From Eubacterium sp. (GTDB lineage Bacteria; Bacillota; Clostridia; Lachnospirales; Lachnospiraceae): a stretch of DNA of 64,000 bases. The stretch lies in NCBI GenBank assembly GCA_024690665.1, contig JAILOU010000020.1, positions 35,688 to 99,687 of the forward strand, in the 5' to 3' direction. Positions 7,754 through 16,534 of this stretch are shown here, piece after piece; position 1 is the stretch's first letter; every line of letters starts with the position of its first letter. A program made the translations under genes and the position numbers. Below the pieces are notes generated by a model. The model did not search any database, was not told the origin of the DNA, and worked only from the letters and a program-made list of their open reading frames with translations.

Positions 7754-9466
7754 TTATGTCGGAAGCTCATCTAGAATCGTTACGGTTGCGTTATTCGTAA
7801 TCACATCCCGCTTCTCATAATCAAACAACACCCATCTTTCCTCGCCTTTTTTCGGAAATGGCATTCCTCGTTTGACGTCCCAGACCGGTATCGTAAATGG
7901 TTGCAGGTCGCAGTACTTTTGCTCATATCCCAAAAGTCTTAGTGCTCTTGCAATCTCCTTTTTCCTGCCGGACAAATCCGGTGCCCACTTCGGGCGCTTC
8001 TTCGCTTTTTCTCGAAGGTAATAGTCGTACAGCAGGGTTTCTTGTGCCAGTTCAAATAATTCCGGTGCCGTGTTTTTGATCAACTGCAGCAACAATACAT
8101 ATTTATGAAGACGGCTCACCTTGTTATTCAGCCATCCAAAGCTTGCATAAAAGGCTCCCAGATGCAGGTAGAATTCAAATGCCGTCTCATACATCGTCTC
8201 TGCTACCGGCAGCGTAGTCCTAAACTGGCCGGTGTTATAATAGGTCTCCACCATCTCTTCTACCAGCTTCAGATTCAGCATCTGTCCGTAGGTCACCCAT
8301 CTCGACTGCAGCACTTCGTACGGCGGCTTGTCTGTATAGACGAGGCCGTATTCTTCTGCATGATCATACATGTAGGAGCCTCGAAGCACCTTCAAAAATC
8401 CGAGTTGCAGCTGGTCCGGCTCTAAGCGGTACACATCTTCAAATGAATTTTGAAAGGACTCATAGTCTTCATACGGAAGTCCCGCGATCAGATCCAGATG
8501 CTGGTGAATGTTATTCATCTTACGCACTGCCGTCACGGCTTCTTCCACGCGTCCCACGCTCATCGTTCGATGGATTTCGCGAATCGTCTCAAAGTTTGTC
8601 GTCTGAATTCCGATTTCCAACTGTACAAGTCCCGGACGCATCTTCGACAACGTCCTCATATGGTCGGCCTTTAACAAATCAGCCGCGATTTCAAACTGAA
8701 AGTTCGTCACGCCATTATCATGCTCTAAGATATAACGCCAGATGCCAAGCGCATGCTCCGGATTACAGTTGAATGTCCGATCGATGAATTTCACCTGTGG
8801 CACGTTGTTGTCCAGGAAAAACTGCAGTTCTTGACAGACCTTATCGAGCGAGCGAAATCGCAGGTGCTTATCTATAGAAGAAATACAGTAGGTACAAGAG
8901 AATGGACATCCTCTGCTTGACTCATAGTAGATGATCTTGTGCTCTAATCCTTTCAGGCTTGGATAGCAAAATGGAATCTCATCCAGCGGCAGTGGCATCC
9001 CCTGTGGCTGCACCTGCACGTGGCCATTTTCCGTTAGCCACACCAGCCCCGGTATCTGATCGAAGTCTCCAATTCTGTCATAGAACTGGCAGATTTTCGT
9101 AAATGGCACTTCGCCTTCTCCTACCATCACGCCGTTTATCTCCGGATGCTCTGTTACATACTCCTCTGCACGAAAGGACACTTCCGGTCCTCCCAGGTAA
9201 ATGGGAATTGACGGATTTATCTTATGAAATTCTCTGGTCACTTCCTGCACCAGCTCCATGTTCCAGATGTAACAGGAAAAAAACAGCACATCCGGATTGT
9301 GACGAAACAAATCCGCCAGAATCTGCTGCATCGGCTGGTTGATGGTATATTCTGCAATCTGCGCGTGCTGTCCCTGTGATGCCGCATAACTTTTCAGCGA
9401 CAGGCAGGCCAGATTTGAATGGATATATTTTGCATTGATTGCTACAAGTACATTGTTCATTACCAA
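7754..9466 (-). CDS. B12-binding-domain radical SAM protein with DUF4080-type tail
   Basis: A 570-residue protein. Residues 1-135 form a cobalamin-binding-like Rossmann domain (VDVLFFSCYIWN-like strand, YLGGPEVSF, GVMVGEGE). The radical SAM core follows with the cluster motif SRGCPFSCTYCISS near residue 190 (CxxxCxxC). The C-terminal 170 residues match the DUF4080 region of this clade. It probably uses a [4Fe-4S] cluster and SAM for a methyl transfer or rearrangement; the substrate is unknown. AGGAG at 9474-9478 is 7 bases from a TTG at 9466 and 13 from the ATG at 9460, so the TTG start is slightly favoured. It is transcribed with or just upstream of the FUSC gene. Confidence 0.85.
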   Translation of the reverse strand: MVMNNVLVAINAKYIHSNLACLSLKSYAASQGQHAQIAEYTINQPMQQILADLFRHNPDVLFFSCYIWNMELVQEVTREFHKINPSIPIYLGGPEVSFRAEEYVTEHPEINGVMVGEGEVPFTKICQFYDRIGDFDQIPGLVWLTENGHVQVQPQGMPLPLDEIPFCYPSLKGLEHKIIYYESSRGCPFSCTYCISSIDKHLRFRSLDKVCQELQFFLDNNVPQVKFIDRTFNCNPEHALGIWRYILEHDNGVTNFQFEIAADLLKADHMRTLSKMRPGLVQLEIGIQTTNFETIREIHRTMSVGRVEEAVTAVRKMNNIHQHLDLIAGLPYEDYESFQNSFEDVYRLEPDQLQLGFLKVLRGSYMYDHAEEYGLVYTDKPPYEVLQSRWVTYGQMLNLKLVEEMVETYYNTGQFRTTLPVAETMYETAFEFYLHLGAFYASFGWLNNKVSRLHKYVLLLQLIKNTAPELFELAQETLLYDYYLREKAKKRPKWAPDLSGRKKEIARALRLLGYEQKYCDLQPFTIPVWDVKRGMPFPKKGEERWVLFDYEKRDVITNNATVTILDELPT

Positions 9467-9556
9467 TCACATACTCCTATCATGTTCATTTACCTACTGA
9501 TTTTAACACAAACCCTCCTCTAATTACTTAGATTTTCTTAATTATTTCCAGAATCC

Positions 9557-9585
9557 TTGCCTTGCGCGAATGCAATCACTATAAT
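9557..9585 (+). promoter_or_regulatory. Promoter of the peptide-binding lipoprotein gene
   Basis: TTGCCT (9557-9562), a 17-base spacer and TATAAT (9580-9585), with GAGGAGA before the ATG at 9617. Confidence 0.65.
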
Positions 9586-9616
9586 GGTAACAGTTTGAAA
9601 AAGAGGAGACTTATTT

Positions 9617-11329
9617 ATGAAACGTATGAAAAAGATATGCGCCTTCGGCCTTGCCTTTACCCTGGCAATCGGACTTTGCGCCTGCTCAGGCAGCTCTGAT
9701 TCTACCGGTAAGACAACCGATGGTGACAACAATGAAGAAGAAACACCTGTTAAGATTCAGTCTATGTTCACCAACGCCATCGAAACTCTCGATGCGCAGG
9801 CTGCGACCGATGAAACTTCCATGGAAGTCATCGCCAATTTTACAGACGGACTGAAACAACAGGCTGATGACGGAAGTATTGTTAATGCTTTATGTGCTGA
9901 GGAATCGGTTTCCGACGACAAAACGGTCTACACCTTCACCCTTCGTGAGGATGCTACCTGGTCTAATGGCGAACCGGTTACTGCCCACGACTTTGTATGT
10001 GGCTGGCAACGTGCTGTCAACCCGGATAATGAAGATGGTAACCCGAACGGCTACCTCTTTAGCGATGTCGCTCAAATCAAGGGCGCCGCTGCTATCCTGG
10101 CCGGCAAAAAGGATGTCTCTGAGCTTGGCGTTCGTGCCATCGACGACTACACTCTTGAAGTTACGTTAAAATGCCCGGTCGACAACTTTGACGAATTATT
10201 ATGCCTGCCGGCATTTTACCCGGCCTGCGTCTCTTATGTTGAGTCCGCCGGCGAGGACTACGCAACTGACTGCGACCATGTCCTTTCTAATGGTGCTTTT
10301 ACTTTGACCGATTATGATACTTCCACCAATTGGATTCAGTTTGAGAAAAATGAGGACTACTACGATGCCGACAGCATCACGGTTTCGGAACTGAATTACA
10401 AGATTGTGCAGGATTCGCAAAGCGCCATCCTTGACTACGAAGATGGTCATCTTGACACCATCACACTTAGCGGTGAGCATGCCTTAGACGATATTGAGGA
10501 TGCTTCTTCCAAATCTATTGACACCGGTGCTTTATGGTATCTTAGCCCAAACACCGTCCGCTACAAGGAACTGGATAACAAGAATCTGCGCAAGGCTTTG
10601 ACTTATGCCATCGACCGCGATTCTCTTACCAACGATATCTTAAACAATGGTTCTACTGCTGCTTACTCTGCTGTTGCTACCGGCGTTGACGTGAATCCGA
10701 AGAATGACTCTGATTTTACTTCCGGCGCGGAATACAGCGATTATATTGGTTACGATACGAAGCTCGCTCAAAAATATTTGAAAAAGGCCTTTAAGCAGCT
10801 GGGCGTTACTGCCTTTGAGCTTGAGCTTTTAGTGGATGACGACGAGACTTCTCAGGCTCTCGGTGCTGCAATCAAGTCGCAGATCGAATCTACCCTTTCC
10901 GGTGTTACGATCTCACTTCGCATTGAACCGAAAGCACAACGTCTTGCCGATCAGGCTGATGGCAATTATTGCCTCGCTCTTACTTGCTTAAGTGGTTATT
11001 ACAGTGATGCTTCTGCTTATCTGGAAGCTTTTACCAGCAGCAAGAGTAACTCGAGAAATTATGGTGCTCTTAGTGATGAGAAATATGACTTTTTAATCTA
11101 CTCTGTTTTAGATAACAGTCTTTCTTCTGCCAAGGCTTGCTACAAGTCTTTGAAGAAGGCGGAGGAGCGTCTGATGAAACAGGCTGTGATGATTCCGCTT
11201 TACCAGGAATATGATATGGTCTTTACGCGTTCTTCGGTTTCGAATGTGGTTTATCATAATTCCGGTATTCTTAGGAGTTTTAAGCATGCGACGAAGGATA
11301 TGTCGGTGAATGTCGAAGAGGATGAGTAG
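9617..11329 (+). CDS. Oligopeptide ABC transporter substrate-binding lipoprotein (OppA type), orphan
   Basis: A 570-residue SBP_bac_5 family protein. The N-terminus is a lipoprotein signal: two Lys-rich turns, a hydrophobic core and the lipobox LCAC with Cys23, followed by a Ser/Thr/Asp linker. Family motifs include TFTLREDATWSNGEPVTAHD near 110-130, NLRKALTYAIDRD near 325 and the C-terminal IPLYQEYDMVF. It should sit on the outer face of the membrane and capture peptides. No permease or ATPase genes adjoin it, so it must share a transporter encoded elsewhere. It is monocistronic, ending before a gene-poor stretch. Confidence 0.92.
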   Translation: MKRMKKICAFGLAFTLAIGLCACSGSSDSTGKTTDGDNNEEETPVKIQSMFTNAIETLDAQAATDETSMEVIANFTDGLKQQADDGSIVNALCAEESVSDDKTVYTFTLREDATWSNGEPVTAHDFVCGWQRAVNPDNEDGNPNGYLFSDVAQIKGAAAILAGKKDVSELGVRAIDDYTLEVTLKCPVDNFDELLCLPAFYPACVSYVESAGEDYATDCDHVLSNGAFTLTDYDTSTNWIQFEKNEDYYDADSITVSELNYKIVQDSQSAILDYEDGHLDTITLSGEHALDDIEDASSKSIDTGALWYLSPNTVRYKELDNKNLRKALTYAIDRDSLTNDILNNGSTAAYSAVATGVDVNPKNDSDFTSGAEYSDYIGYDTKLAQKYLKKAFKQLGVTAFELELLVDDDETSQALGAAIKSQIESTLSGVTISLRIEPKAQRLADQADGNYCLALTCLSGYYSDASAYLEAFTSSKSNSRNYGALSDEKYDFLIYSVLDNSLSSAKACYKSLKKAEERLMKQAVMIPLYQEYDMVFTRSSVSNVVYHNSGILRSFKHATKDMSVNVEEDE

Positions 11330-11475
11330 GTTTCGGTTTTGTGTGTGGGCGGCGCTCCCTTCTAGGCATACGATTTTCGCCTGCACCGACCCGCCGCTTT
11401 TCGTTTCTTTCCTGCGCATCTGTTGATTCGCTCGCAGACGACCGTGTTCTGCTAGGATGGATATGAGAACTTTAC

Positions 11476-11600
11476 AAGAAATGGCCGGATGTGCCGTTGG
11501 CACACCTAACGGTCTAATTAAACCAGCGTTCCTGCAAACGAGTTTGCGGATACGCTGGTTTTCTTATCCCTAAGTCTGCTACGCAGACGGGCCATTTCTT
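11476..11600. repeat. Branched palindromic element: 11-bp outer stem enclosing three hairpins
   Basis: The outer arms AAGAAATGGCC (11476-11486) and GGCCATTTCTT (11590-11600) are a perfect inverted repeat. Inside are three hairpins: GTGCC/GGCAC (11491-11503), AACCAGCGT/ACGCTGGTT with an inner GCAAA/TTTGC (11521-11560), and GTCTGC-TAC-GCAGAC (11574-11588). Together they could fold as a four-way junction. The family is not recognised. Confidence 0.75.
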
Positions 11601-11820
11601 TACGCTATCCGAGGCAGCCTCGGTTCGTCTTTTGCTCGCTAATGATGCTTGTCAAGAAACGGCGGCTCTCGATGTGCATTCGAAAATGTATCCTATCCGG
11701 TCGCTTGGGTTTTCCCTGCCGAAACGGTACTACATAGCGATGGGATTTTCCCGGGAGTGGGGGCAATTGTAACTTTCTCCCCCTTTCCTTTAACCCAATT
11801 TACAATTTCTTCCCAAACAA

Positions 11821-11858
11821 AAACATCGGCTCCTGCATCTTGCAGATCGCCGATGTTT
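11821..11858 (-). terminator. Terminator of purC
   Basis: AAACATCGGC (11821-11830) pairs with GCCGATGTTT (11849-11858), with an inner CTGCA/TGCAG pair. It lies 12 bases beyond the purC stop and is followed on the minus strand by TTGTTTGG. Confidence 0.75.
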
Positions 11859-11869
11859 TCATATGTCTT

Positions 11870-12742
11870 TTAGAGTTTTTTTCCTGTCAGTTTTTCGTAT
11901 ACTTCCAAGTATTTTCCGATTGTCTGATTTGCAACATCTTCCGGTAGTGTCCAATCATTTCCCGGATTTGCTTTCAGCCAGTCTCTTGCAATCTGCTTGT
12001 CAAACGATGGCTGTGAATGTCCTGCTTCATAGACGTCTGCCGGCCAGAATCTGGACGAATCCGGTGTCAGCATCTCGTCTGCAAGTACGATATTGCCTTC
12101 TTCATCAAGACCAAATTCGAACTTGGTATCTGCAATGATGATGCCCTTGGTGCGCGCATAATCAGAACACTTTTTGTAAAGTTCGATGGTGTAGTCGCGA
12201 AGCTTGGCTGCATATTCCTCACCCTTTCCAGGATAAGCTTTTTCAAGATGGGCAATACTTTGCTCATAAGAAATATTTTCATCATGATCACCAATCTCAG
12301 CCTTGGTAGAAGGTGTGTAGATTGGCTCCGGTAACTTGTCAGATTCCTTTAATCCTTCCGGAAGTTTGATGCCGCAGACAGTGCCGTCCTTTTCATAGCT
12401 GGCCCAGCCACCACCTGTAATGTAGCCACGCACGATACATTCCACCGGAAGCATTTCCAGTTTCTTGCACATCATGCTGTTGCCGTCGAATCTCTCCTGC
12501 CGGAAGAATTCCGGCATGTCTTTCACGTCTACAGAAATCATATGATTCGGAATCACATCCTTGGTCATATCAAACCAGAACTTGGAAATCTGTGTCAGCA
12601 CGGTTCCTTTCTTAGAGATTACATTATGAAGAATTACATCAAAGCAGCTGATTCTGTCAGTCGCCACCATGATGAGGCTGTCGCCGTTGTCATAAATCTC
12701 TCTTACTTTTCCTTCTTTAATAGGTTTTAATTCTGTTGCCAT
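11870..12742 (-). CDS. purC: Phosphoribosylaminoimidazole-succinocarboxamide synthase (SAICAR synthase)
   Basis: A 290-residue enzyme that ligates aspartate to CAIR with ATP in purine synthesis. Typical motifs are GKVREIYD near residue 11, DRISCFDVIL near 30, VRGYITGGGW near 105, IADTKFEFG near 200 and DEMLTPDSSRFW near 220. It is the longer, eukaryote-like SAICAR synthetase form, common in some Clostridia. No other pur gene is adjacent. It sits 62 bases downstream of the homocysteine methyltransferase gene on the same strand. Confidence 0.96.
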   Translation of the reverse strand: MATELKPIKEGKVREIYDNGDSLIMVATDRISCFDVILHNVISKKGTVLTQISKFWFDMTKDVIPNHMISVDVKDMPEFFRQERFDGNSMMCKKLEMLPVECIVRGYITGGGWASYEKDGTVCGIKLPEGLKESDKLPEPIYTPSTKAEIGDHDENISYEQSIAHLEKAYPGKGEEYAAKLRDYTIELYKKCSDYARTKGIIIADTKFEFGLDEEGNIVLADEMLTPDSSRFWPADVYEAGHSQPSFDKQIARDWLKANPGNDWTLPEDVANQTIGKYLEVYEKLTGKKL

Positions 12743-12804
12743 CTTGTACCTCTTTCATATGTTTGTCATTTGCTCTTATAACATAGTTTATTTTTTTACA
12801 AAAA

Positions 12805-14106
12805 TCAATAGGAAACAATCCCCTGTGCATAAAGAACCGCTCCGTATTTGTCTGCGACCGGCTTTACCGTATCAAGCGCTGACGGGTCTGTTACGACAAC
12901 CGCCTTGCCCTGATATGGGCGAAGTGCAGCCTCGATTACAGCCGGATCATTGCTTCTAAATAAAAACGGTGTCATCGACATCGGCTGCATCATCGAAACA
13001 ATTTCCTTCATGAGCGCAACCTCATCCGCTGCTCCTGTTACATCTATCATCAAAAAGTCTGCGCCATCATCTTCTAAGTCCAAAAGACAATCCTGCAGAT
13101 CCTCCGCGCTTGCCTCTTGCACTGCCTCACGATAATCCTCGTCCGGTTCGATGATGCTGTCCGCAATCATTTGCTCGTCGATTTCGCTTATGCGCGTTGC
13201 AATGCCGGCCATCGGTACGCGCTTAACCTCAACATGCGGTGCAAAACTGCCCGGCGCCTGCGCTTTAATCTGCTCGATGTAGGAAGGCTGCGTTCCACAG
13301 CAACCGCCCATAATCCGAATGCCGAGCGCTGCGTAATCCTTCATATAGCCGCCAAATTCCTCAGGCGTGATGTCGTAGGTGCCTTTTACCGGGTCTGGCA
13401 TACCGGCATTCGCCTTGATGATGATTGGTGTATTCGTAACCGATGCAAGTGTCTTGGCAAATGGCAGAATCTCCACCGGGCCAAGTGAGCAGTTAATGCC
13501 AAATGCATCCACGCCCAGTCCGTCAAGCACTGCTGCCATCGCTTCCGGCGAACAGCCTGTGTAGGTGCGTCCACTCTTTTCAAATGACATCGTGCAAAAG
13601 ATCGGAAGGTCGCTGTTCTCCTTTGCGGCAATCACACCGGCGCGAAGTTCATTAAGATCGGACATCGTCTCATAAACCACGAGGTCGCAGCCCGCCTTTA
13701 CACCGGCATCCACCATTTCCTTAAAGATATCCACTGCATCTTCAAAGGGAAGGTCACCCGTTGGCTCAACAAGCAATCCGATTGGTCCGATATCCAATGC
13801 TACCATCGTATCTTCCGGCACCGCATTTCTCGCTGCCTGTACAGCCGCCATCACGACCTCTTCCACCGTGTATTCGCTGTCTTTTAGTTTGTGACGATTC
13901 GCCACAAATGTATTGGCATATACAATATTGCTGCCTGCCGCCGCATACTGACCGGCGATTCCGCCCACAATATCGGCATGCTTCATGTTCATCTCTTCCG
14001 GTTTGATACTCACTTCAAGACCGGCTCTGACCAGCATGGTTCCCATGGCTCCGTCTAAGAAAATGAACTGATTTTGATCTGCTAACATTTCTCTGATTTT
14101 ACTCAT
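12805..14106 (-). CDS. Homocysteine S-methyltransferase with a short pterin-domain-like tail
   Basis: A 433-residue protein. Residues 1-285 are a homocysteine-binding TIM barrel as in the first module of MetH: FLDGAMGTMLVRAG near 18, GINCSLGP near 205 and IMGGCCGTQP near 275; these cysteines are the zinc ligands. Residues 300-433 resemble only the beginning of a MetH pterin-binding barrel (GADFLMIDVTGAADE, SNDPAVIEAALRPYQGKAVV) and then stop, with no cobalamin domain. A complete folate barrel is not encoded, so the methyl donor is uncertain. Of two in-frame ATGs, the one at 14106 has GGAG 6 bases upstream and is preferred over 14118. Confidence 0.82.
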   Translation of the reverse strand: MSKIREMLADQNQFIFLDGAMGTMLVRAGLEVSIKPEEMNMKHADIVGGIAGQYAAAGSNIVYANTFVANRHKLKDSEYTVEEVVMAAVQAARNAVPEDTMVALDIGPIGLLVEPTGDLPFEDAVDIFKEMVDAGVKAGCDLVVYETMSDLNELRAGVIAAKENSDLPIFCTMSFEKSGRTYTGCSPEAMAAVLDGLGVDAFGINCSLGPVEILPFAKTLASVTNTPIIIKANAGMPDPVKGTYDITPEEFGGYMKDYAALGIRIMGGCCGTQPSYIEQIKAQAPGSFAPHVEVKRVPMAGIATRISEIDEQMIADSIIEPDEDYREAVQEASAEDLQDCLLDLEDDGADFLMIDVTGAADEVALMKEIVSMMQPMSMTPFLFRSNDPAVIEAALRPYQGKAVVVTDPSALDTVKPVADKYGAVLYAQGIVSY

Positions 14107-14128
14107 TGCAATCTCCATATATTATAAA

Positions 14129-14158
14129 AAATGCACCGGGCTTATTCCCGGCGCATTT
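14129..14158 (-). terminator. Terminator of the P-type ATPase gene
   Basis: On the minus strand AAATGCGCCGGG pairs with CCCGGTGCATTT (one G-U pair) and is followed by a T-run. It lies 33 bases after the ATPase stop and just before the methyltransferase start. Confidence 0.85.
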
Positions 14159-14191
14159 ATTATACACTTTTTACAGTTGTTCGACTAGGCA

Positions 14192-16267
14192 TTAATCCAG
14201 CAGATTCTTCATGCTGTTCATACCGATAAGCAATGTCGATGCATTATGCAACAGCGCAGATGCCGTCGGCGGCATAATTCCCAGTACGCCAAGACCTATC
14301 AAACCTCCGTTGAATCCCATGATTGCTCTATAGTTATTGTGAATTCTCTTCATCAGTGCATCGCTTAAGTCCTTGAGTGTTAAGAGCTCATACAAATCCT
14401 CAGCACCGATTGTAATGTCCGCGATCTCTCTTGCAATCTCTGCGCCGTCGCTGATGGCGATGCCGCAGTCCGATGCAGAAAGTGCAGGCGAATCATTGAT
14501 ACCGTCTCCGACCATGATGACCTTGCGGCCTTGCGCCTTTTCCTTTTCGACAAAGGCAGCCTTGTCTTCCGGCAACACTTCAGAGTAGTACTCATCCACT
14601 CCAATCTTCTTGGCAATGGATGCCGCTGTCTTCTCAGAATCTCCCGTCATCATCACGATCTTGGAAATGCCCTTCTTGCGAAGCTGTTCAATCACATCTG
14701 CCGCTTCTTCCCTAACCGGGTCTTCGATGCAGATGACGGCTGCAAGTTTATTCTCAACTGCCAGATACAGATGCGAATACTCTTCCGGCAGTTCCTTAAA
14801 GAGTGTCTTCTTACCTCTCGGAATCGTGCACTCCTCATCCTCAAATACGAAGTGATAACTTCCGATGATGGCCTTCTTACCATCAATCGTTGTGGAAATA
14901 CCATGCGCCACCACATAATCTACCTTGGTGTGCATCTCCTCGTGGTCAAGCCCCTTTTGCGCGGCTGCATCAATTACAGCCTTCGCCATAGAATGTGGAA
15001 AATGTTCTTCCATGCAGGCTGCCACGCGAAGCATCTCGTCTTCTGACTTGCTGCAGAATGATACCACCTTCGCAACCGTTGGCGTTGCTTTTGTCAACGT
15101 TCCTGTCTTGTCGAAGATAATCGTGTCCGCTTCTGCTACGGCCTCGAGATATTTACCACCCTTAACCGTAATTTTGTGCTGACTTGCTTCTCTGATTGCC
15201 GACAACACAGATATTGGCATTGCCAGCTTAAGTGCACATGAAAAGTCTACCATTAAGATCGATAACGCCTTTGTTGCATTTCTTGTCAAAATATAAGTCA
15301 GTGCCGTGCCTCCGAGTGTATACGGAACCAGTTTATCTGCAAGATGCTCTGCCTTGCTTTCTGCGCCTGCCTTTAATTTCTCAGAATCTTCAATCATGCG
15401 TACAATCTTCTCATAACGGCTTGAACATCCAACTTCCTTGACATTGATTGTCAGCTCGCCTTCTTCGAGTACGGTTCCCGCATAGACATAGTCACCATCT
15501 TCTTTTTGAACCGGCACGCCTTCACCTGTCATAGAGGCCTGGTTGACCATGCCGTCTCCTTGTGCGACTTCTCCGTCAAATGGAATTACATTTCCCATAT
15601 GAACCACAATCTGGTCGCCGACTTTTATCTCATTAGCCGGTACAAGAACCTGCTGTCCATCGCTTACCAGCCAAACCTTGCTGATGTTAAGTGACATCGT
15701 TCTTGCAAGATCGTCGATTGATTTCTTCTGCGTCCACTCTTCAAGCAGTTCTCCGATTCCAAGAAGGAACATAACAGATCCTGCCGTTCTAAAATCTCTT
15801 CTTAATAATGATACCGCAATTGCTGTTGCATCAAGCACAGACACTTCTATCTTGCCCTTTGCAAGACATTTCAGTCCCTTAATGATATAGCGGATTGCCT
15901 TAAATGTCGTCCAAACAATTCGAATTGGCATTGGAATGAACCATCTTCTCGTATATCTCCAGAAGATTCTCATCACCAATTTTTCTTGATACTTTGCATT
16001 CAATTCTCTGGATGAATTCTCGATGAGCCCCGCCGGAACTTCAACTTCTCTATAATGAAAATCATTAAGATAAGACTCTACTTCTTCTTTTGGAATTGAA
16101 TATTCGAAGATAACATTGGCTGTTCGCTCATGTACCTTCACACAGTCGATTCCTTTTTTCTGCTGCAGATAGTACTCTAATATATCCGCCTGCTCATAGC
16201 TCATCTTAGGCTGACACATATGAACACGCATACGTCTTGCCGACTCATGTAAAATACGAAACTTCAT
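14192..16267 (-). CDS. Heavy-metal P1B-type ATPase with an SCALK transmembrane motif
   Basis: A 691-residue cation pump. The N-terminal ~85 residues resemble an HMA-like domain without a CxxC metal site. The actuator TGEG loop is near 260, the phosphorylation motif DKTGTLT near 390, the nucleotide-domain HP motif (HFPHS) near 425, TGDS near 545 and GDGINDSPAL near 590. The metal-path helix reads DFSCALKLAMP where copper and zinc pumps have CPC, so the ion cannot be assigned. Its upstream neighbour is a small DUF6110-type membrane protein, a recurrent pairing I believe but cannot check here. It is followed by a terminator. Confidence 0.9.
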   Translation of the reverse strand: MKFRILHESARRMRVHMCQPKMSYEQADILEYYLQQKKGIDCVKVHERTANVIFEYSIPKEEVESYLNDFHYREVEVPAGLIENSSRELNAKYQEKLVMRIFWRYTRRWFIPMPIRIVWTTFKAIRYIIKGLKCLAKGKIEVSVLDATAIAVSLLRRDFRTAGSVMFLLGIGELLEEWTQKKSIDDLARTMSLNISKVWLVSDGQQVLVPANEIKVGDQIVVHMGNVIPFDGEVAQGDGMVNQASMTGEGVPVQKEDGDYVYAGTVLEEGELTINVKEVGCSSRYEKIVRMIEDSEKLKAGAESKAEHLADKLVPYTLGGTALTYILTRNATKALSILMVDFSCALKLAMPISVLSAIREASQHKITVKGGKYLEAVAEADTIIFDKTGTLTKATPTVAKVVSFCSKSEDEMLRVAACMEEHFPHSMAKAVIDAAAQKGLDHEEMHTKVDYVVAHGISTTIDGKKAIIGSYHFVFEDEECTIPRGKKTLFKELPEEYSHLYLAVENKLAAVICIEDPVREEAADVIEQLRKKGISKIVMMTGDSEKTAASIAKKIGVDEYYSEVLPEDKAAFVEKEKAQGRKVIMVGDGINDSPALSASDCGIAISDGAEIAREIADITIGAEDLYELLTLKDLSDALMKRIHNNYRAIMGFNGGLIGLGVLGIMPPTASALLHNASTLLIGMNSMKNLLD

Positions 16268-16292
16268 ATACCTGCTCCTTACTCTGTATTTT

Positions 16293-16394
16293 GTTTAACT
16301 CAGTCGGAGAAATCCCCCACCTCTAAGCGTTAGCGTAGGTGGGGGTTATGACAAACTATACTCGGTCGGGGTACAAGCTCCGACTGAGTTAAAC
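16293..16394. repeat. Palindromic element with 17-bp perfect terminal inverted repeats
   Basis: GTTTAACTCAGTCGGAG (16293-16309) and its exact complement (16378-16394) enclose the hairpin CCCCCACCT/AGGTGGGGG (16314-16345), whose loop itself contains CTAA-GCG-TTAG. About 102 bp, no coding capacity. The layout suggests a MITE or an IS200/IS605-derived relic. Confidence 0.75.
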
Positions 16395-16410
16395 GCTCCG
16401 CGAGGATGCA

Positions 16411-16482
16411 CACGGATTCGGACAGGAATTTGTCTGCTAAAGCAGACCCGAATCCGGTGCGCAAGACTCGCAAGCGAGTCTT
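16411..16482. repeat. Nested hairpins next to the 17-bp inverted-repeat element
   Basis: CACGGATTCGG (16411-16421) pairs with CCGAATCC-G-GTG (16448-16459), enclosing GTCTGC-TAAA-GCAGAC (16432-16447). Directly after it AAGACTCGC-AA-GCGAGTCTT (16463-16482) is a perfect hairpin. The GTCTGC/GCAGAC stem also occurs in the element at 11574-11588. Confidence 0.7.
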
Positions 16483-16489
16483 GACAAAA

Positions 16490-16517
16490 ATCCGGTCCAT
16501 GTCACCATAGGCCGGAT
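16490..16517 (-). terminator. Terminator-like hairpin after the DUF6110-type gene
   Basis: ATCCGG (16490-16495) pairs with CCGGAT (16512-16517). On the minus strand it is followed by TTTTTG. It lies between the small gene and the P-type ATPase gene and may reduce read-through. Confidence 0.6.
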
Positions 16518-16534
16518 CTTAATTTTTGAAAATA

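Larger units (their letters stand above)
11330..11869. other. 540-base gene-free convergent interval with hairpin elements
   Basis: No coding region is credible here. It holds the branched palindromic element at 11476-11600, a perfect hairpin CCGAGG-CAG-CCTCGG at 11609-11623, an otherwise featureless stretch from 11640 to 11820, and the purC terminator at 11821-11858. No separate terminator is obvious for the gene ending at 11329. Confidence 0.7.

Noticed and set aside
11649..11873. 74-codon frame in the gap before purC.
   Set aside because: No ribosome site or recognisable composition; it overlaps the purC terminator.
14121..14126. TATAAT just before the homocysteine methyltransferase as its promoter.
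   Set aside because: It is part of the T-tract of the ATPase terminator and has no -35 at the right distance.
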